Positions 1 through 9,224 of a stretch of 64,000 bases of DNA are shown here, one piece after another. The stretch is from JAJPKR01 sp050746125 (GTDB taxonomy: Bacteria; Acidobacteriota; Terriglobia; Terriglobales; SCQP01). Position 1 is the first letter of the stretch. Every line of letters begins with the position of its first letter. The stretch is from positions 1 through 64,000 of the forward strand of contig JBOGKX010000052.1 in the NCBI GenBank assembly GCA_050746125.1, given 5' to 3'. A model generated the notes under the pieces. It searched no databases and was not told the DNA's origin. It saw only the letters and a list, made by a program, of their open reading frames with translations. The position numbers and the translations under genes are program-made.

Positions 1-34
1 CGAGAGAAGCAAGCAGTGAGATACAGAACGCTGG

Positions 35-118
35 GAGGGGCGGGAGGAATACACCTACGTATCCGATCCGCCCCGAGCAGCCGAGAACGAAGCCCTGCGA
101 TGCTTATTCGCCCCGCCC
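35..118 (+). repeat. Dispersed intergenic repeat, copy A
   Basis: This segment is almost identical to 8957-9039. The differences I see are in the hairpin loop (CCTACG against CCAACG) and near the 3' end (GATGCTTATTCG against GAAGCTTATCG). It contains a long imperfect hairpin: GGGGCGG at 37-43 pairs with CCGCCCC at 68-74, with an inner GGAATAC/GTATCC stem. It ends in a conserved block, GCCGAGAACGAA followed by GCTTAT and CGCCCCGCCC, that recurs at 9225-9266 and 17202-17236. No coding function is apparent. It may extend beyond the left edge. Confidence 0.8.
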
Positions 119-123
119 GGCGC

Positions 124-1725
124 TTACGGCACGGCGCCATGCACGCGGACATGGCCCAACTCGCGGCAGCCGGCCGCGATCAATCGCGCCCGCGCCGCGC
201 CGCCTTCGTGCTTTGGCAAATACGCCACCACCGGGTAGATCTGGCAGGCCGGCCGATAATACGCCGCGATCGCGCCCATGGTGGCCGCATCGAAGTGCGA
301 CAGGCCGCGCCACACGGTGTTGACGCTGCCGCCGGCGTCGTCGAGCAGCAAGACGTCGAAGCGCCGCGCGCGCAGCGCGCTGATCATTTTCTCCGAGCGC
401 CAGCGGCCGGCGACCTCGAGCGTTCGCAATAGATACGGGTCGAGGTAAACGGGATCGCGCCCTTGCAAGGCTAGGTAGGGAACGTCGGAAAAGACCCGTT
501 CTCCGCGCAGGGCGCGCGCCAGCCGGGCGTGATCGGCCGGCTGTTCCGTGAATGCCCGGTGATGCCAGGTCACGATGCCGGCGCCGGCGCTCAGCGCCAC
601 CCAGGCGACTAAAAGGGCGCGCGCCGCCGCCGGCGTCCGTGCCCAATCGCGCCGCAGCCAATCCAGCCCGTACGCCGCCAGGATCGCGGCGGCGGCCCAG
701 CCCTCGAGCAGGTAATTGTCGCCGCCACCGCTGTTGGCGAGCAGCGTGGCGATGCCGATGAGCCAGGCCAGAACGGCGTATAGCGCCACGAGCGCGGCCG
801 GGCCGTTCCGCCTTGCCCGCCAGGCCGCGCCCAGGCCCACCGCCGCCAGCGCCAGCAGCAAGACGTGGGGCACGTAGTTCTCGCAAGCGCGCAGCACCAG
901 CCCCACGCCCGTTGCCACCGCCGGCAGCGCCTGCCGCAAGGCCAGCAAATTCGGCAGCACCGCGTCGCCGTGCACCGCCAGCGCGCCCAGCACCGCCGCC
1001 ACCGCCGCCACCGCCGTGCCCGCGATCCGCGCCAAGCCGGCCCATTGCCGTCGCGCCGTCAGGCACAAGGCGACCGCCAGCGGCGCCGCCACGTAGGACT
1101 GCTTCGCGAGCACCGCCGCCGCCAGCAGCAGGCCAACCCCGATCTCGCGGCCGCGCCCTCGCCGCGCCGGTGTCAGGCCGCTGGCAACATAGATTGCCCC
1201 CAGGCTGGCGAGCAAGGCGGCCATGTCGGGGCGGGTGGATAAACTCCAGTCCCCGAAGCCCGCGTCGGAGGCCGCCAGCCCGGCGCCGAGCAGGGCCAGG
1301 CCGCCGCCTAATCCCATGCGCCGGCCGCAGCCGTAGACCAACGCCACAACGCCCAAAAAACAGCCGAATGTGAGTAGTCGGCCGGCGAGCAGCAAGGAGT
1401 TGAAATGCGGACCGGTGATCTCGCTCAGAGCTACGAGAGCGCCGTAGTAGGCGGGCCCGTACGGCGTGGGAGTAAAGGGCGGCGCCGTCCAGGGCTGATA
1501 AAGATGGCCGGTTCGCCGCGCCCGCAGCGCCGCCGCGACGGGCACGGAATCCGGCGTCGTAATGTCGGCGGCGAGGCGCCAGTCGTGCGCGTCCTCGTGC
1601 GTTAGGCAGAGCGCGCCGGCGGCCAGCCCCAGCCCCAACGCGGCCACCAGCAAAAAATAGCTGGCGCGATGGCGTTCCGGAGCACGGGCGCGCGGGAACG
1701 AAACGGATGTCCGCACCGTTGCCAA
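124..1725 (-). CDS. Multi-pass membrane protein, GT-C glycosyltransferase-like
   Basis: A 533-residue, very hydrophobic protein with roughly ten or more predicted membrane spans. The layout resembles bacterial GT39/ArnT-like GT-C transferases, which use polyprenyl-phosphate sugars in the periplasm: a first span at about residues 22-42, an acidic first extracytoplasmic loop (HEDAHDW), many spans, and a soluble C-terminal tail from about residue 400. I see no diagnostic signature, so the enzyme class is inferred from topology. The family 2 glycosyltransferase at 1841-2806 lies upstream on the same strand, which fits an envelope-glycan role. The start was chosen because it leads directly into a short basic segment and the first span. 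Confidence 0.6.
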   Translation of the reverse strand: MATVRTSVSFPRARAPERHRASYFLLVAALGLGLAAGALCLTHEDAHDWRLAADITTPDSVPVAAALRARRTGHLYQPWTAPPFTPTPYGPAYYGALVALSEITGPHFNSLLLAGRLLTFGCFLGVVALVYGCGRRMGLGGGLALLGAGLAASDAGFGDWSLSTRPDMAALLASLGAIYVASGLTPARRGRGREIGVGLLLAAAVLAKQSYVAAPLAVALCLTARRQWAGLARIAGTAVAAVAAVLGALAVHGDAVLPNLLALRQALPAVATGVGLVLRACENYVPHVLLLALAAVGLGAAWRARRNGPAALVALYAVLAWLIGIATLLANSGGGDNYLLEGWAAAAILAAYGLDWLRRDWARTPAAARALLVAWVALSAGAGIVTWHHRAFTEQPADHARLARALRGERVFSDVPYLALQGRDPVYLDPYLLRTLEVAGRWRSEKMISALRARRFDVLLLDDAGGSVNTVWRGLSHFDAATMGAIAAYYRPACQIYPVVAYLPKHEGGAARARLIAAGCRELGHVRVHGAVP

Positions 1726-1840
1726 GCGAAAAATCCACTCGGGCGCGGCTGCGCTTCCATCCGCTGCCGAGTGGATGAACGCGGTCGCGACCTCGCCAAT
1801 TGGGCTTTGTCGCTGAGAATGACGGTAAGTGGAGGAGGGT

Positions 1841-2806
1841 TTACACTGTGCTGCTGCCGGTCGCCGCCCGCGCCCGCTGAATACCAGCCAGCCAATCCCG
1901 TGCCGGCGCTGGCGAGAGCCGCCGCGCGCAAGCTAGCGTGGCCGCCGCGGCGCAGCCGCAGTTGAACCACCAGAAACCGAGCCAGGCGCCGGCCGCTGGC
2001 AGTCCGCCCGGGCGGCGGCGCGCGCCCCGCCAAAACCAAACCGCCTCGGCTTGCGGACCTAGCCAGTGCCGGCGTTCTCGTTGGTTGGGCGTGCGCAGGT
2101 GCATCAGTCGCGCGCGCGGCGCGACGTAAAGCCGAGCCTCCGCCGCCAGTTCCCGGCAGAACGCCACGTCTTCGCCCGGCGCCGATCCCGTGTGCCGCTC
2201 GTCGAAGCGCACGTCGCGAATCGCCGCGGCGCGAAAACTCATCAGCCCGCCGCCCAGGCAGCGAACGCGCATCGGCGCCGAGTGGCGCAGCCGCTCCGCG
2301 CGCCAATACAGTGGCTGGCGATCGTCATGGAGAGCGCCGCGCTGAAACATGCCGCTCCATGCCCGATACGCCAGCGGCGGCGGCGGGTAGTTGGTCACGA
2401 TGCCCGAGATGCCCGCCGCTTCGGGCGCCGCCGCGTAGGCTGCCATCAGTTCCGCCGTGAACTCGGGCTCGAGTTCGACGTCGTCGTCGAGAAAGAGCCA
2501 GATTTCCCCGCGAGCACGGGCCATGCCCCGATTGCGCGCCGCCGCCGTGCCCGTCAGTGCCGCATCGTGTATGTAATCGAGCTCGATCTCGCCGCCCGCC
2601 AGCAACTCGCGCAGCCGCCAATGGCACTCGGCCGCACGGCTTTGATCCACTACCACCAACTGCCTCGGCCGCACCCTCTGCGCCGCCAGGCTTTGCACCG
2701 TGCGCGCCAGCTCGAAGGGGCGATTCTTGGTGGCGATGATCGCCGTGCAGTCGCACACCGCTTGCGCCACCGGCAGGGAAGGGCAAAGAGCTAGGACGAC
2801 GGGCAT
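1841..2806 (-). CDS. Glycosyltransferase family 2
   Basis: A nucleotide-sugar-dependent GT-A enzyme of about 321 residues. The N-terminal strand CTAIIATKNRP, the motif VVVDQSRA, the segment TAAARNRGMARARGEIW and the metal-binding acidic cluster LFLDDDVELE are all typical of family 2. A C-terminal hydrophobic segment (AWLGFWWFNCGCAAAATLA) suggests membrane association. Longer in-frame starts exist upstream, but the extra N-terminus would be arginine/glycine-rich and unlike the family, so MPVVLALCPS is preferred. It may be co-transcribed with the membrane protein downstream at 124-1725. The sugar and acceptor cannot be told from sequence. Confidence 0.85.
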   Translation of the reverse strand: MPVVLALCPSLPVAQAVCDCTAIIATKNRPFELARTVQSLAAQRVRPRQLVVVDQSRAAECHWRLRELLAGGEIELDYIHDAALTGTAAARNRGMARARGEIWLFLDDDVELEPEFTAELMAAYAAAPEAAGISGIVTNYPPPPLAYRAWSGMFQRGALHDDRQPLYWRAERLRHSAPMRVRCLGGGLMSFRAAAIRDVRFDERHTGSAPGEDVAFCRELAAEARLYVAPRARLMHLRTPNQRERRHWLGPQAEAVWFWRGARRRPGGLPAAGAWLGFWWFNCGCAAAATLACARRLSPAPARDWLAGIQRARAATGSSTV

Positions 2807-2866
2807 GGGCCCGTTTTTACGCGCGTCGCCGCCCGGCCCGCAAGCCCCCAAACAGGTGCGTTGCGC

Positions 2867-5044
2867 TTAAAGCGCGGCGCGCGCCGCGGCGATTTGTTGC
2901 GCCACCGCCGTGAGCGCGCCGGCGACCACTTGCTCCTGCTCGGCCGCCTCGCTCCAGCGTTGCTGCTCGATGGCCTCGCGCAGGCCTGGCAGAGTTTTGG
3001 CCCCGTAGCCGGTATAGGTGCCGGGTGCATAAATAACGTCTTTGTACCAGGCGCGGCCGCCGGGTAGTCCGGCGGGCACGGTCATTTTCCGCTCCGTCTC
3101 GTAGATCAACTCGTTGAGGCGCGCCAACTGCGGCACGGGCAGCGCAAACGCCCGCCCCGATGCCGTGCTCGCCGCCAACGCCTGGGCGTAGCCGCTCGCC
3201 GCCTGTTGCAGCGCCGTCACGGCGCGGTCCAGCGCGGAGAAGTCGAGCGCCGGCGCGCCGCCGGTTTGGGCATGGAGCTGTTGGATTTGCTTTGCGTACT
3301 CCGCCATGGTGTCGGCGAAATCGGTGAAATCGAACGGCAGGATTTGCGCATCGGCTAGCCGCATCACGCTTGTGCCCATGGTCTCGGCCAGGGCCCGACC
3401 GTACGTGAATTTGGTGTCGCCGAAATGCGTGTACCAATAGAAATCGTCGTACGCGGAATGGTACACGCCCCCGCCACCTTGGCCGGCAAACCGCACATCG
3501 GCCGAGGCGATGCCTAAATGATCGAGGAACGCCGTGTAATCGGAGCCCGAGCCCAGCGCCCCGATCCGCAGGTCGGCCCGGCTCTCGATCTCCTTTTTGC
3601 GCGGCTCGGATGCCCGCTTAAGCTCTTCGGCGCGCAGCGTTTGCCATTCCGATTGGCCGGCGGCCGCCGGATCGGGAATGTCGCGCGCCACCTGATTGAA
3701 GAAATGCTCGAGCGTGTGCGAGCCGTTGACGCGCAAGAAGCCGGTGTCGCTGTTGTCGGTGTTGAGATAGGCGACGGCCTTGGTTTCGAGTTCGGCGGCG
3801 TGCTGCCCGGCCCATTCCGTCGAGCCCAGCGTCATCGGCTCCTCGCCATCCCAGAAGGCGATGACGATGGTGCGCAGCGGCCGCCATCCCTGCTTCAGCA
3901 GCGCGCCCAATCCGCGCGCCTCCTCCAGCAGCGACGACGTGCCGCTCACCGGATCGTCGGCCCCGAAGACCCAGGCGTCGTGATGATTGGCCCGGATCAC
4001 CCATTGATCGGGAAAGGCGCTGCCGGGAATCTCCGCGACGACGTCATACAGAGGAACGACGTCCCAATGAAAGGCTACTTGCAGATGCACCAGCGCCGGC
4101 CCCGGGCCGACATGATAGGTGATCGGCAGCGCGCCGCGCCAGGCTTCCGGCGCCACCGGCCCCGCCAGTGCCTGAAGCAGCGGCTTGGCGTCGCCGTAGG
4201 AGATGGGCAGCGTCGGGATTTTCGTTAGCGTCGAAATTCGGTCCAGCGGCAGACGAGGCGGGGTGAGATCGCCCGCCGCCAGCGCCGGGGTGGAAGGATC
4301 GCCTTCGCCTAAGCTGATGTCCAGCACGCTGCCGCGCTGTACGCCGTCGGCGGGACGATACGCGCCTGCTGGAAAGACGTCGCCTTGAAAGTACCCGTCA
4401 TCGCGCGGATCCGAATAGATGATGCAGCCCACCGCCCCATGTTCGGCCGCCACCTTGGGCTTGACGCCGCGCCAGCCTCGCCCGTATTTGACGATTACGA
4501 TCTTGCCGCGCACGTCCACGCCCAGCTTGGCCAGTTGATCGTAATCGGCCGGCATGCCGTAGTTGACGAAGACCAGTTGCGCCGTCACGTCTCCGTCGAT
4601 GGAATACGCATTGTAGGGCGGTAATTGCCCGGGCGCCGCCGAGGTCGGGTCGCCCGGCACCGGAGGTTCGGTAAGTTTCGCCTGGTAGCGTCGCGGCGCT
4701 AGCAACTCCAGCCGCCGCAGCTTAGGCGTCGGAAAAAGCACGTGGAAGGTCTCGATGTGCGCGCTTAGGCCGTCGGCTTCGAGTTGCGCCAAAATCCAGC
4801 GCGCATTATCGGCATCATAGGGCTGCCCGAGGGCGTGCGGCCGCAGCGTCAGCCGCTTCATGTCGGCGCGCAGCCGTTCCGGTTGCGGGATGGCGCGAAA
4901 GACGGTCTCCCAATGCTGCTCCGCCGTCGCTGCCGCCGGTGAAAACCCCGCCAAATTGCCGCCCGGCGCGGTTTGCGCGGCGGCGGTCAGCAGGCAAAGA
5001 GCGACGGCCACGGGGTAAATCGAAGGGCGAACGCGCGAAGGCAT
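2867..5044 (-). CDS. M28 metallopeptidase, glutamate carboxypeptidase II-like
   Basis: A secreted zinc peptidase of 725 residues, the usual length for the PSMA/GCPII/transferrin-receptor-like branch of M28. It starts with a Sec signal peptide (VAVALCLLTAAAQTA). A protease-associated domain follows at about residues 140-290. The M28 catalytic core carries the zinc and catalytic residues: NHHDAW and DDPVSG near 355-370, the glutamate pair in WDGEEPMTLGSTEW, the aspartate in YLNTDNSDTG, and the last histidine in VYHSAYDDFYW. The C-terminal part matches the dimerisation domain. All metal ligands expected for the family are present, so it should be active. It probably trims peptides in the periplasm or outside the cell. 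Confidence 0.92.
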   Translation of the reverse strand: MPSRVRPSIYPVAVALCLLTAAAQTAPGGNLAGFSPAAATAEQHWETVFRAIPQPERLRADMKRLTLRPHALGQPYDADNARWILAQLEADGLSAHIETFHVLFPTPKLRRLELLAPRRYQAKLTEPPVPGDPTSAAPGQLPPYNAYSIDGDVTAQLVFVNYGMPADYDQLAKLGVDVRGKIVIVKYGRGWRGVKPKVAAEHGAVGCIIYSDPRDDGYFQGDVFPAGAYRPADGVQRGSVLDISLGEGDPSTPALAAGDLTPPRLPLDRISTLTKIPTLPISYGDAKPLLQALAGPVAPEAWRGALPITYHVGPGPALVHLQVAFHWDVVPLYDVVAEIPGSAFPDQWVIRANHHDAWVFGADDPVSGTSSLLEEARGLGALLKQGWRPLRTIVIAFWDGEEPMTLGSTEWAGQHAAELETKAVAYLNTDNSDTGFLRVNGSHTLEHFFNQVARDIPDPAAAGQSEWQTLRAEELKRASEPRKKEIESRADLRIGALGSGSDYTAFLDHLGIASADVRFAGQGGGGVYHSAYDDFYWYTHFGDTKFTYGRALAETMGTSVMRLADAQILPFDFTDFADTMAEYAKQIQQLHAQTGGAPALDFSALDRAVTALQQAASGYAQALAASTASGRAFALPVPQLARLNELIYETERKMTVPAGLPGGRAWYKDVIYAPGTYTGYGAKTLPGLREAIEQQRWSEAAEQEQVVAGALTAVAQQIAAARAAL

Positions 5045-5200
5045 CCGTTGTCTCCTGTCTACGGAATGGGTATTGTATGCGACGATGCGGGTTTCGGGGT
5101 GGATTGTCCGTTATTGGCGGAGTAGTTATCGAAACGTAGCGATATGACCCGAATATAAGATCCCCCCCCTAATAGGGTGGTGCTTGGGCTCATGCTCTAT

Positions 5201-5213
5201 GACAGAATCTGTC
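5201..5213. promoter_or_regulatory. Perfect inverted repeat just ahead of the LuxR-type gene
   Basis: GACAGA-A-TCTGTC is a perfect 6+6 bp palindrome with a one-base centre. It sits immediately upstream of the first possible ATG (5215) of the regulator gene. Such a position suits an autoregulatory operator or a translation-blocking hairpin. The role is inferred from position only. Confidence 0.35.
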
Positions 5214-5214
5214 C

Positions 5215-5853
5215 ATGCGCCGAGGGGGAATGGGATATTCGTCGGTCCGCACCGGCACTGCTGCTTTAACGCCGAGCGAACTCCGCGCCATCGATGGTTT
5301 GAAGAGCGGTGGTTCGATTAAGGAAGTGGCGCTGCGCCTCGGCATTAGCCCCAATACATTAAAGGAGCGTCTGAAAACGATTTACGCCAAGCTCGAGGTG
5401 CACTCGGCGCGCGAGTTGCTGGTTAAGCTGTACCTCGGCTCGCCGGAGCCCGCGCCGCAGCGCACCGACGTATTGCGACGGTTGGAGGCGGTATTGGACG
5501 CGCCCAGCATTTCCGCGGCGCTGCGCGCGCTCGCCAACGCGATCGCGACGCAACTGGATCTGCGCGCCGAGGTAATTTGGCCGATGGACAAGGCGCGCTA
5601 CGCGGCGAATGGATTTTTCCACGCCGCGCTTACTCGCGGCGAGGCTCGCTCCGATTTTGGAGTGGCGGATCTGCCCGGTTGGGCGCCGCCGCTGGCGGCG
5701 TTGCGGCTATCTTGGGATAGCGAGCACGCTTTGTTGGTGATGAGCGATCCGCGGCAAGGCATGCCCGACGTTTCCTGGCGGAGCGCCGCCCTGCTGGCGC
5801 GCTTTGCGGAGGCCAGCTTGGCGCAGTCGCGCGCGACTCGCGCCGCGCGCTAG
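5215..5853 (+). CDS. LuxR-type HTH regulator with the DNA-binding domain at the N-terminus
   Basis: A 212-residue protein. Residues about 17-75 form a LuxR/GerE-type helix-turn-helix (LTPSELRAIDGLKSG, then KEVALRLGISPNTLKERLKT and the KLEVHSARELL end). In classical LuxR and NarL proteins this domain is C-terminal; here it comes first, and is followed by about 130 residues with no domain I recognise. ATG at 5233 is an alternative start, but a purine-rich stretch is too close to it to decide. The gene is divergent from the M28 peptidase gene and ends 4 bp inside the convergent diguanylate cyclase gene. Confidence 0.75.
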   Translation: MRRGGMGYSSVRTGTAALTPSELRAIDGLKSGGSIKEVALRLGISPNTLKERLKTIYAKLEVHSARELLVKLYLGSPEPAPQRTDVLRRLEAVLDAPSISAALRALANAIATQLDLRAEVIWPMDKARYAANGFFHAALTRGEARSDFGVADLPGWAPPLAALRLSWDSEHALLVMSDPRQGMPDVSWRSAALLARFAEASLAQSRATRAAR

Positions 5854-6902
5854 CCGCCGGCGACGGCCAGATCGTCGCGAGTCGTGTTCTTCACTTGATA
5901 CATCAGCTCGTCGGCGCGGCGCACGATTTGGGCCGCTTCGTGCGCATCGTCGGGAAAGGCCACCAAGCCGATGCTGGCGGTGACCTTTACCTCGGCATGC
6001 TGGCCGGTGGCATAGCGCTGGGCGCGGATCGTTTCCAGCAGCCGCTGCGCCACCACCCGCGCATTGGGCTTGCTGGTCTGGGGCAGCAAAATGGCGAATT
6101 CGTCGCCGCCATAGCGGAACACCCAGTCGATGCGCCGCACCTGCGCTTGCAGCAGATCGCCGAATTCGCGCAGCAGTTGGCTGCCGACCAGGTGCCCATG
6201 GCGATCGTTCACCCATTTGAAATGGTCGAGATCGAGAAACAGAAACGAAAAGGCGTAGCCGAACCGCTCCGAGCGGCGGATTTCGGTGTCGAGCACTTGG
6301 TAAAGATAGCGGCTATTGAACAGGCCGGTGACGTCGTCGCTAATGGAAAGCTGGCGCAATTCGAGCATTTCCAGGGCGTTTTGCAGGCCGATGGATCCGT
6401 AATTGGCGACCGCCCATAAGGCGACGCGGCCTCCCTCGAGAGGACCCGGCGGGGCGGCGAAAAGCACTTCCTGCACCGCCAGCAAGCGGCCTTGGTGGCG
6501 CAACGCCAAAAGCAGCAGCGACTGCGCCGGTTCCGGCGGATGGCAGTCGCGCAGCGGCAAGAGCGAAGCCTCGAGCGCTTGCGTCCAAACCTGGCCGGTG
6601 GCCGTGCCGGCGAGGTCGGCGCTCTCCACCAGCACCGCTTCCGACAGCCGCGCCAGCGGCACTTCGCGTTCGGCCAGGTCTTCGCAGCCGGAGCCGCTGA
6701 CCGCCACCGAGCGCAGCACGCCGCGCCGCGGCTCGACCAGCATCAGGCAGCAGCCCAGGGGCTGGCAATGCTGCTGCGCCTCGGCGTTGATGCGCTCCAG
6801 CAAGCCGTCCAACTGCAAGGTGGAAGTGAGGCGCGCCGCTATCTCATGCGTCAAGTCAATGCTCGCAATATGGGCAAAACCCGGCATGGGCGCCGCAGCC
6901 AT
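5850..6902 (-). CDS. GAF-GGDEF diguanylate cyclase
   Basis: About 350 residues. An N-terminal sensory region (about 20-165) has the look of a GAF domain. It is followed by a GGDEF domain with an intact active-site motif (FRYGGDEFAILLP), so it should make cyclic di-GMP from two GTP. An RxxD inhibitory site (RRID) lies five residues before GGDEF, so product feedback inhibition is expected. The longer open frame would add a basic, unconserved stretch upstream; the MAAAPMPGFAHIAS start is preferred. No membrane segment or signal peptide is seen, so it is probably cytoplasmic. Confidence 0.9.
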   Translation of the reverse strand: MAAAPMPGFAHIASIDLTHEIAARLTSTLQLDGLLERINAEAQQHCQPLGCCLMLVEPRRGVLRSVAVSGSGCEDLAEREVPLARLSEAVLVESADLAGTATGQVWTQALEASLLPLRDCHPPEPAQSLLLLALRHQGRLLAVQEVLFAAPPGPLEGGRVALWAVANYGSIGLQNALEMLELRQLSISDDVTGLFNSRYLYQVLDTEIRRSERFGYAFSFLFLDLDHFKWVNDRHGHLVGSQLLREFGDLLQAQVRRIDWVFRYGGDEFAILLPQTSKPNARVVAQRLLETIRAQRYATGQHAEVKVTASIGLVAFPDDAHEAAQIVRRADELMYQVKNTTRDDLAVAGG

Positions 6903-7068
6903 GGCGAAAGTGGCCACAGTATAGCCGAAGCCGGGCTCGCCGCTCGCCCTTCGTCCGCGCGGGCAGGTTACCTTTCGCGCACCCGCGCCCCTCCGCATCC
7001 AATCCACCACGGGCGGGGGCTGGTTTCTCGGCGCCCCGTCTCCTTACAATGAAGGCATCGCATCGGCC

Positions 7069-7941
7069 ATGGCTGAGTGGGGAGAAATCTTGGCGCGTAC
7101 GCGCCAGGCGCGCGGGTTGACGCTTGAGGAGGTATCCGAAACCACCAAGATCGGCGTGCGTTTTTTGCAGGCCATTGAAGCCAGCGACGCGCGGCGCCTG
7201 CCGGGCGGAATTTTCAACCGCAGCTTCGTGCGCTCCTACGCGCGCTGCCTGGGCCTCGACGCCGACCAGATCGTCACCCAATACGTGGCCGCCAGCGGCG
7301 AGGAGCTGCCATCCCGTGCCGCCCCGCCGGCCGAACCGAAACCGCCCGCGCCCGCCTGGCTTTCTCCCCAAGCGGTGCTCGCCGCCGCCATCGTGGTCGT
7401 GATTCTCGGCGCCGGCTACGCCGGCTACCGCATGATGGCGCAGGGACGAGCGGCGCGCGCCGCGCGGGTAGTGGCGCCGCCGACGATGCTCGCGGCTCGG
7501 CCGCTGGCGCGCGCGCTCTCTCTCCCGGCTCACGAGCCGCCGGCCTTGCGCCGCGAAGCCGCTCCGCCCGCCGCCTTGCCTGCCGCTCCGCCTCGCGTCC
7601 CGGCGGAGGCCGTGACCTTGAAGCTTTCCGTGAGCGCCCCGGCGTGGGTGAAGCTGCAAGCCAACCACCAATTGATTTTCGAGGACACCTTGGAGCCGGG
7701 GCCGGAGCGCACCTACCAGTTGACGCCGCCCCTGCGCCTGGTGACGGGGAACGCCGCCGCCACTCACGTTACCCTGAATGGACAACTGCAGCCCTCGCTG
7801 GGCGGCGATGGCGCCATTGCCTTTTGGCACTATCCGGCCGCCCCGCTCGCGCCAGCCAAGACCGAGCCGCCCTCCACCAAGGGCGCCGCCAGCGAAAGCC
7901 AGCCGGATTCCCGCGCCGCCGCCGCCGCGCCGCATACCTGA
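7069..7941 (+). CDS. RodZ-like protein: HTH, transmembrane helix, DUF4115
   Basis: A 290-residue membrane protein with RodZ domain order. The N-terminal Cro/HTH_25-type domain (about 1-75: GEILARTRQARGLTLEEVS, with IFNRSFVRSYAR) is the region that contacts MreB in RodZ. A single membrane span lies at about 105-128. A proline/alanine-rich linker leads to a C-terminal periplasmic beta domain (about 185-260: VSAPAWVKLQANHQLIFEDTL). The likely role is cell-shape control by linking the MreB cytoskeleton to the wall machinery. The gene at 7956 starts 14 bp downstream, so the two are probably co-transcribed. Confidence 0.82.
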   Translation: MAEWGEILARTRQARGLTLEEVSETTKIGVRFLQAIEASDARRLPGGIFNRSFVRSYARCLGLDADQIVTQYVAASGEELPSRAAPPAEPKPPAPAWLSPQAVLAAAIVVVILGAGYAGYRMMAQGRAARAARVVAPPTMLAARPLARALSLPAHEPPALRREAAPPAALPAAPPRVPAEAVTLKLSVSAPAWVKLQANHQLIFEDTLEPGPERTYQLTPPLRLVTGNAAATHVTLNGQLQPSLGGDGAIAFWHYPAAPLAPAKTEPPSTKGAASESQPDSRAAAAAPHT

Positions 7942-7955
7942 GTGGGGAGGATTTC

Positions 7956-8774
7956 ATGGCCGATTTTCAAGCCGCAACTCGCCTGGTAGCGATGATGGCC
8001 TCGTCGGCCGTGCCGCCCGCCTTGTTGCGGCAAGCCGCGCTCGGCTCCTTGAGCCTGCCCTCCGCCGATCGTTTGGCCTTGGTGCTTTATTTGGCCTACA
8101 CCGACTCGCCCAGTCGCGCTGCGGCCCAAGACACCTTGGGCCGCATCAATCAGCAAGACGTTGCCGTCTTGCTGGCGCGGCCGGATTGCCCCGATTTTCT
8201 CCGCGCCGTCGCGGATGCACGGGAACTCGTGGATGAGCATCAGGCTCTTCTCGCCGCCGCCGCCACCGCCGCCGCCGCGTCCGAGCCTTTTGCATTAGTC
8301 GAGGCCAGCGCCGAAGAGCGCGCCGCTCTGGCTTCCGCGCCCTCGGCCCCCGCCCAGGCCGGTGCCGACAATCCGCTCAACCGTCTCGCCAAGATGACGG
8401 TTCCCGAGCGCGTCCGCCGCGCTCTGCTGGGCAGCCGCGAAGAGCGCCTGCTGCTCGTCCGCGACGCTAACAAAATCGTGCAGCGGGCGGTCGTCACCTC
8501 GCCCCGCCTGAATGAAAGCGATGTCGAACTGATTGCCGGCATGCGCAACGTCAGCGATGACGTGCTGCGCTATATCGGTCAGCACCGCCGTTGGCGGCAA
8601 TCGATGGTGATCGTCAAGAACCTCGCCAACAATCCGCGCACTCCCCTGGAAATCGGCCTCAATTTGGCGAAGCACCTTTTCCCGAACGATCTGCGCCAGT
8701 TGGCCGCGAACAAAAACATCAACGAGACGCTGCGGCGCGCCGCCGCCAAGCTCGTAACTCAGCGCCAGGCTTGA
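7956..8774 (+). CDS. Conserved hypothetical protein, helical-repeat-like
   Basis: 272 residues. It starts at an ATG with a good ribosome-binding site (GGGGAGG) directly after the rodZ-like gene. The C-terminal half (about 140-270) has a pattern I recognise from acidobacterial and deltaproteobacterial proteins of unknown function: KMTVPERVRRALLGSREER, LLVRDANKIVQRAVV, then SDDVLRYIGQHRRW and NNPRTPLEIGLNL. It reads like a short array of helical (HEAT/LRV-like) repeats. A low-complexity alanine run lies near residue 90. There is no signal peptide or membrane segment. Function is unknown; adjacency suggests a link to RodZ. Confidence 0.7.
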   Translation: MADFQAATRLVAMMASSAVPPALLRQAALGSLSLPSADRLALVLYLAYTDSPSRAAAQDTLGRINQQDVAVLLARPDCPDFLRAVADARELVDEHQALLAAAATAAAASEPFALVEASAEERAALASAPSAPAQAGADNPLNRLAKMTVPERVRRALLGSREERLLLVRDANKIVQRAVVTSPRLNESDVELIAGMRNVSDDVLRYIGQHRRWRQSMVIVKNLANNPRTPLEIGLNLAKHLFPNDLRQLAANKNINETLRRAAAKLVTQRQA

Positions 8775-8956
8775 TCGCGGCAACTGGCGGCAGCCCCCGA
8801 GTCCACCGCCGAAACTCCAGCCAGCCGAGAACGAGGGGGAATGCGCAGCGCAGCGAAGCGCCGAGAGAGGTCCCGCGAAATTCCGCAGGGCGGGTCCCTG
8901 CCGGCTAACCACGCCGGAGCGGGGCGAGAAGCCAGCAGGGCGAGGCCGCAGGCTGT

Positions 8957-9039
8957 GAGGGGCGGGAGGAATACACCAACGTATCCGATCCGCCCCGAGC
9001 AGCCGAGAACGAAGCCCTGCGAAGCTTATCGCCCCGCCC
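8957..9039 (+). repeat. Dispersed intergenic repeat, copy B
   Basis: Nearly the same 83 bp as 35-118. The hairpin arms GGGGCGG (8959-8965) and CCGCCCC (8990-8996) are conserved while the loop differs. It sits in a 506 bp gap between the hypothetical gene ending at 8774 and the exporter starting at 9281. The upstream part (8818-8956) resembles 16960-17200: shared phrases include GCGCAGCGAAGCGCC, CGCCGGAGCGGGG and GGCCGCAGGC. Confidence 0.8.
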
Positions 9040-9224
9040 ACCGCTTGGAGAGGCCGCGAGGAGAGCGGCCCTGCCCCGCCGCTGCCGGCCGCCCGGATGT
9101 TACGCTCGAATTCTGTTGCCGCGCGCGGGTTGAGCGGAGGCGCAGCCAACCTGCGCGAGCCAGACGTAGGCCGCAGGCTGGCCGGGCCGCGCCATGTGCC
9201 GGGGCGTATGTGAGCAAGGCGCCC

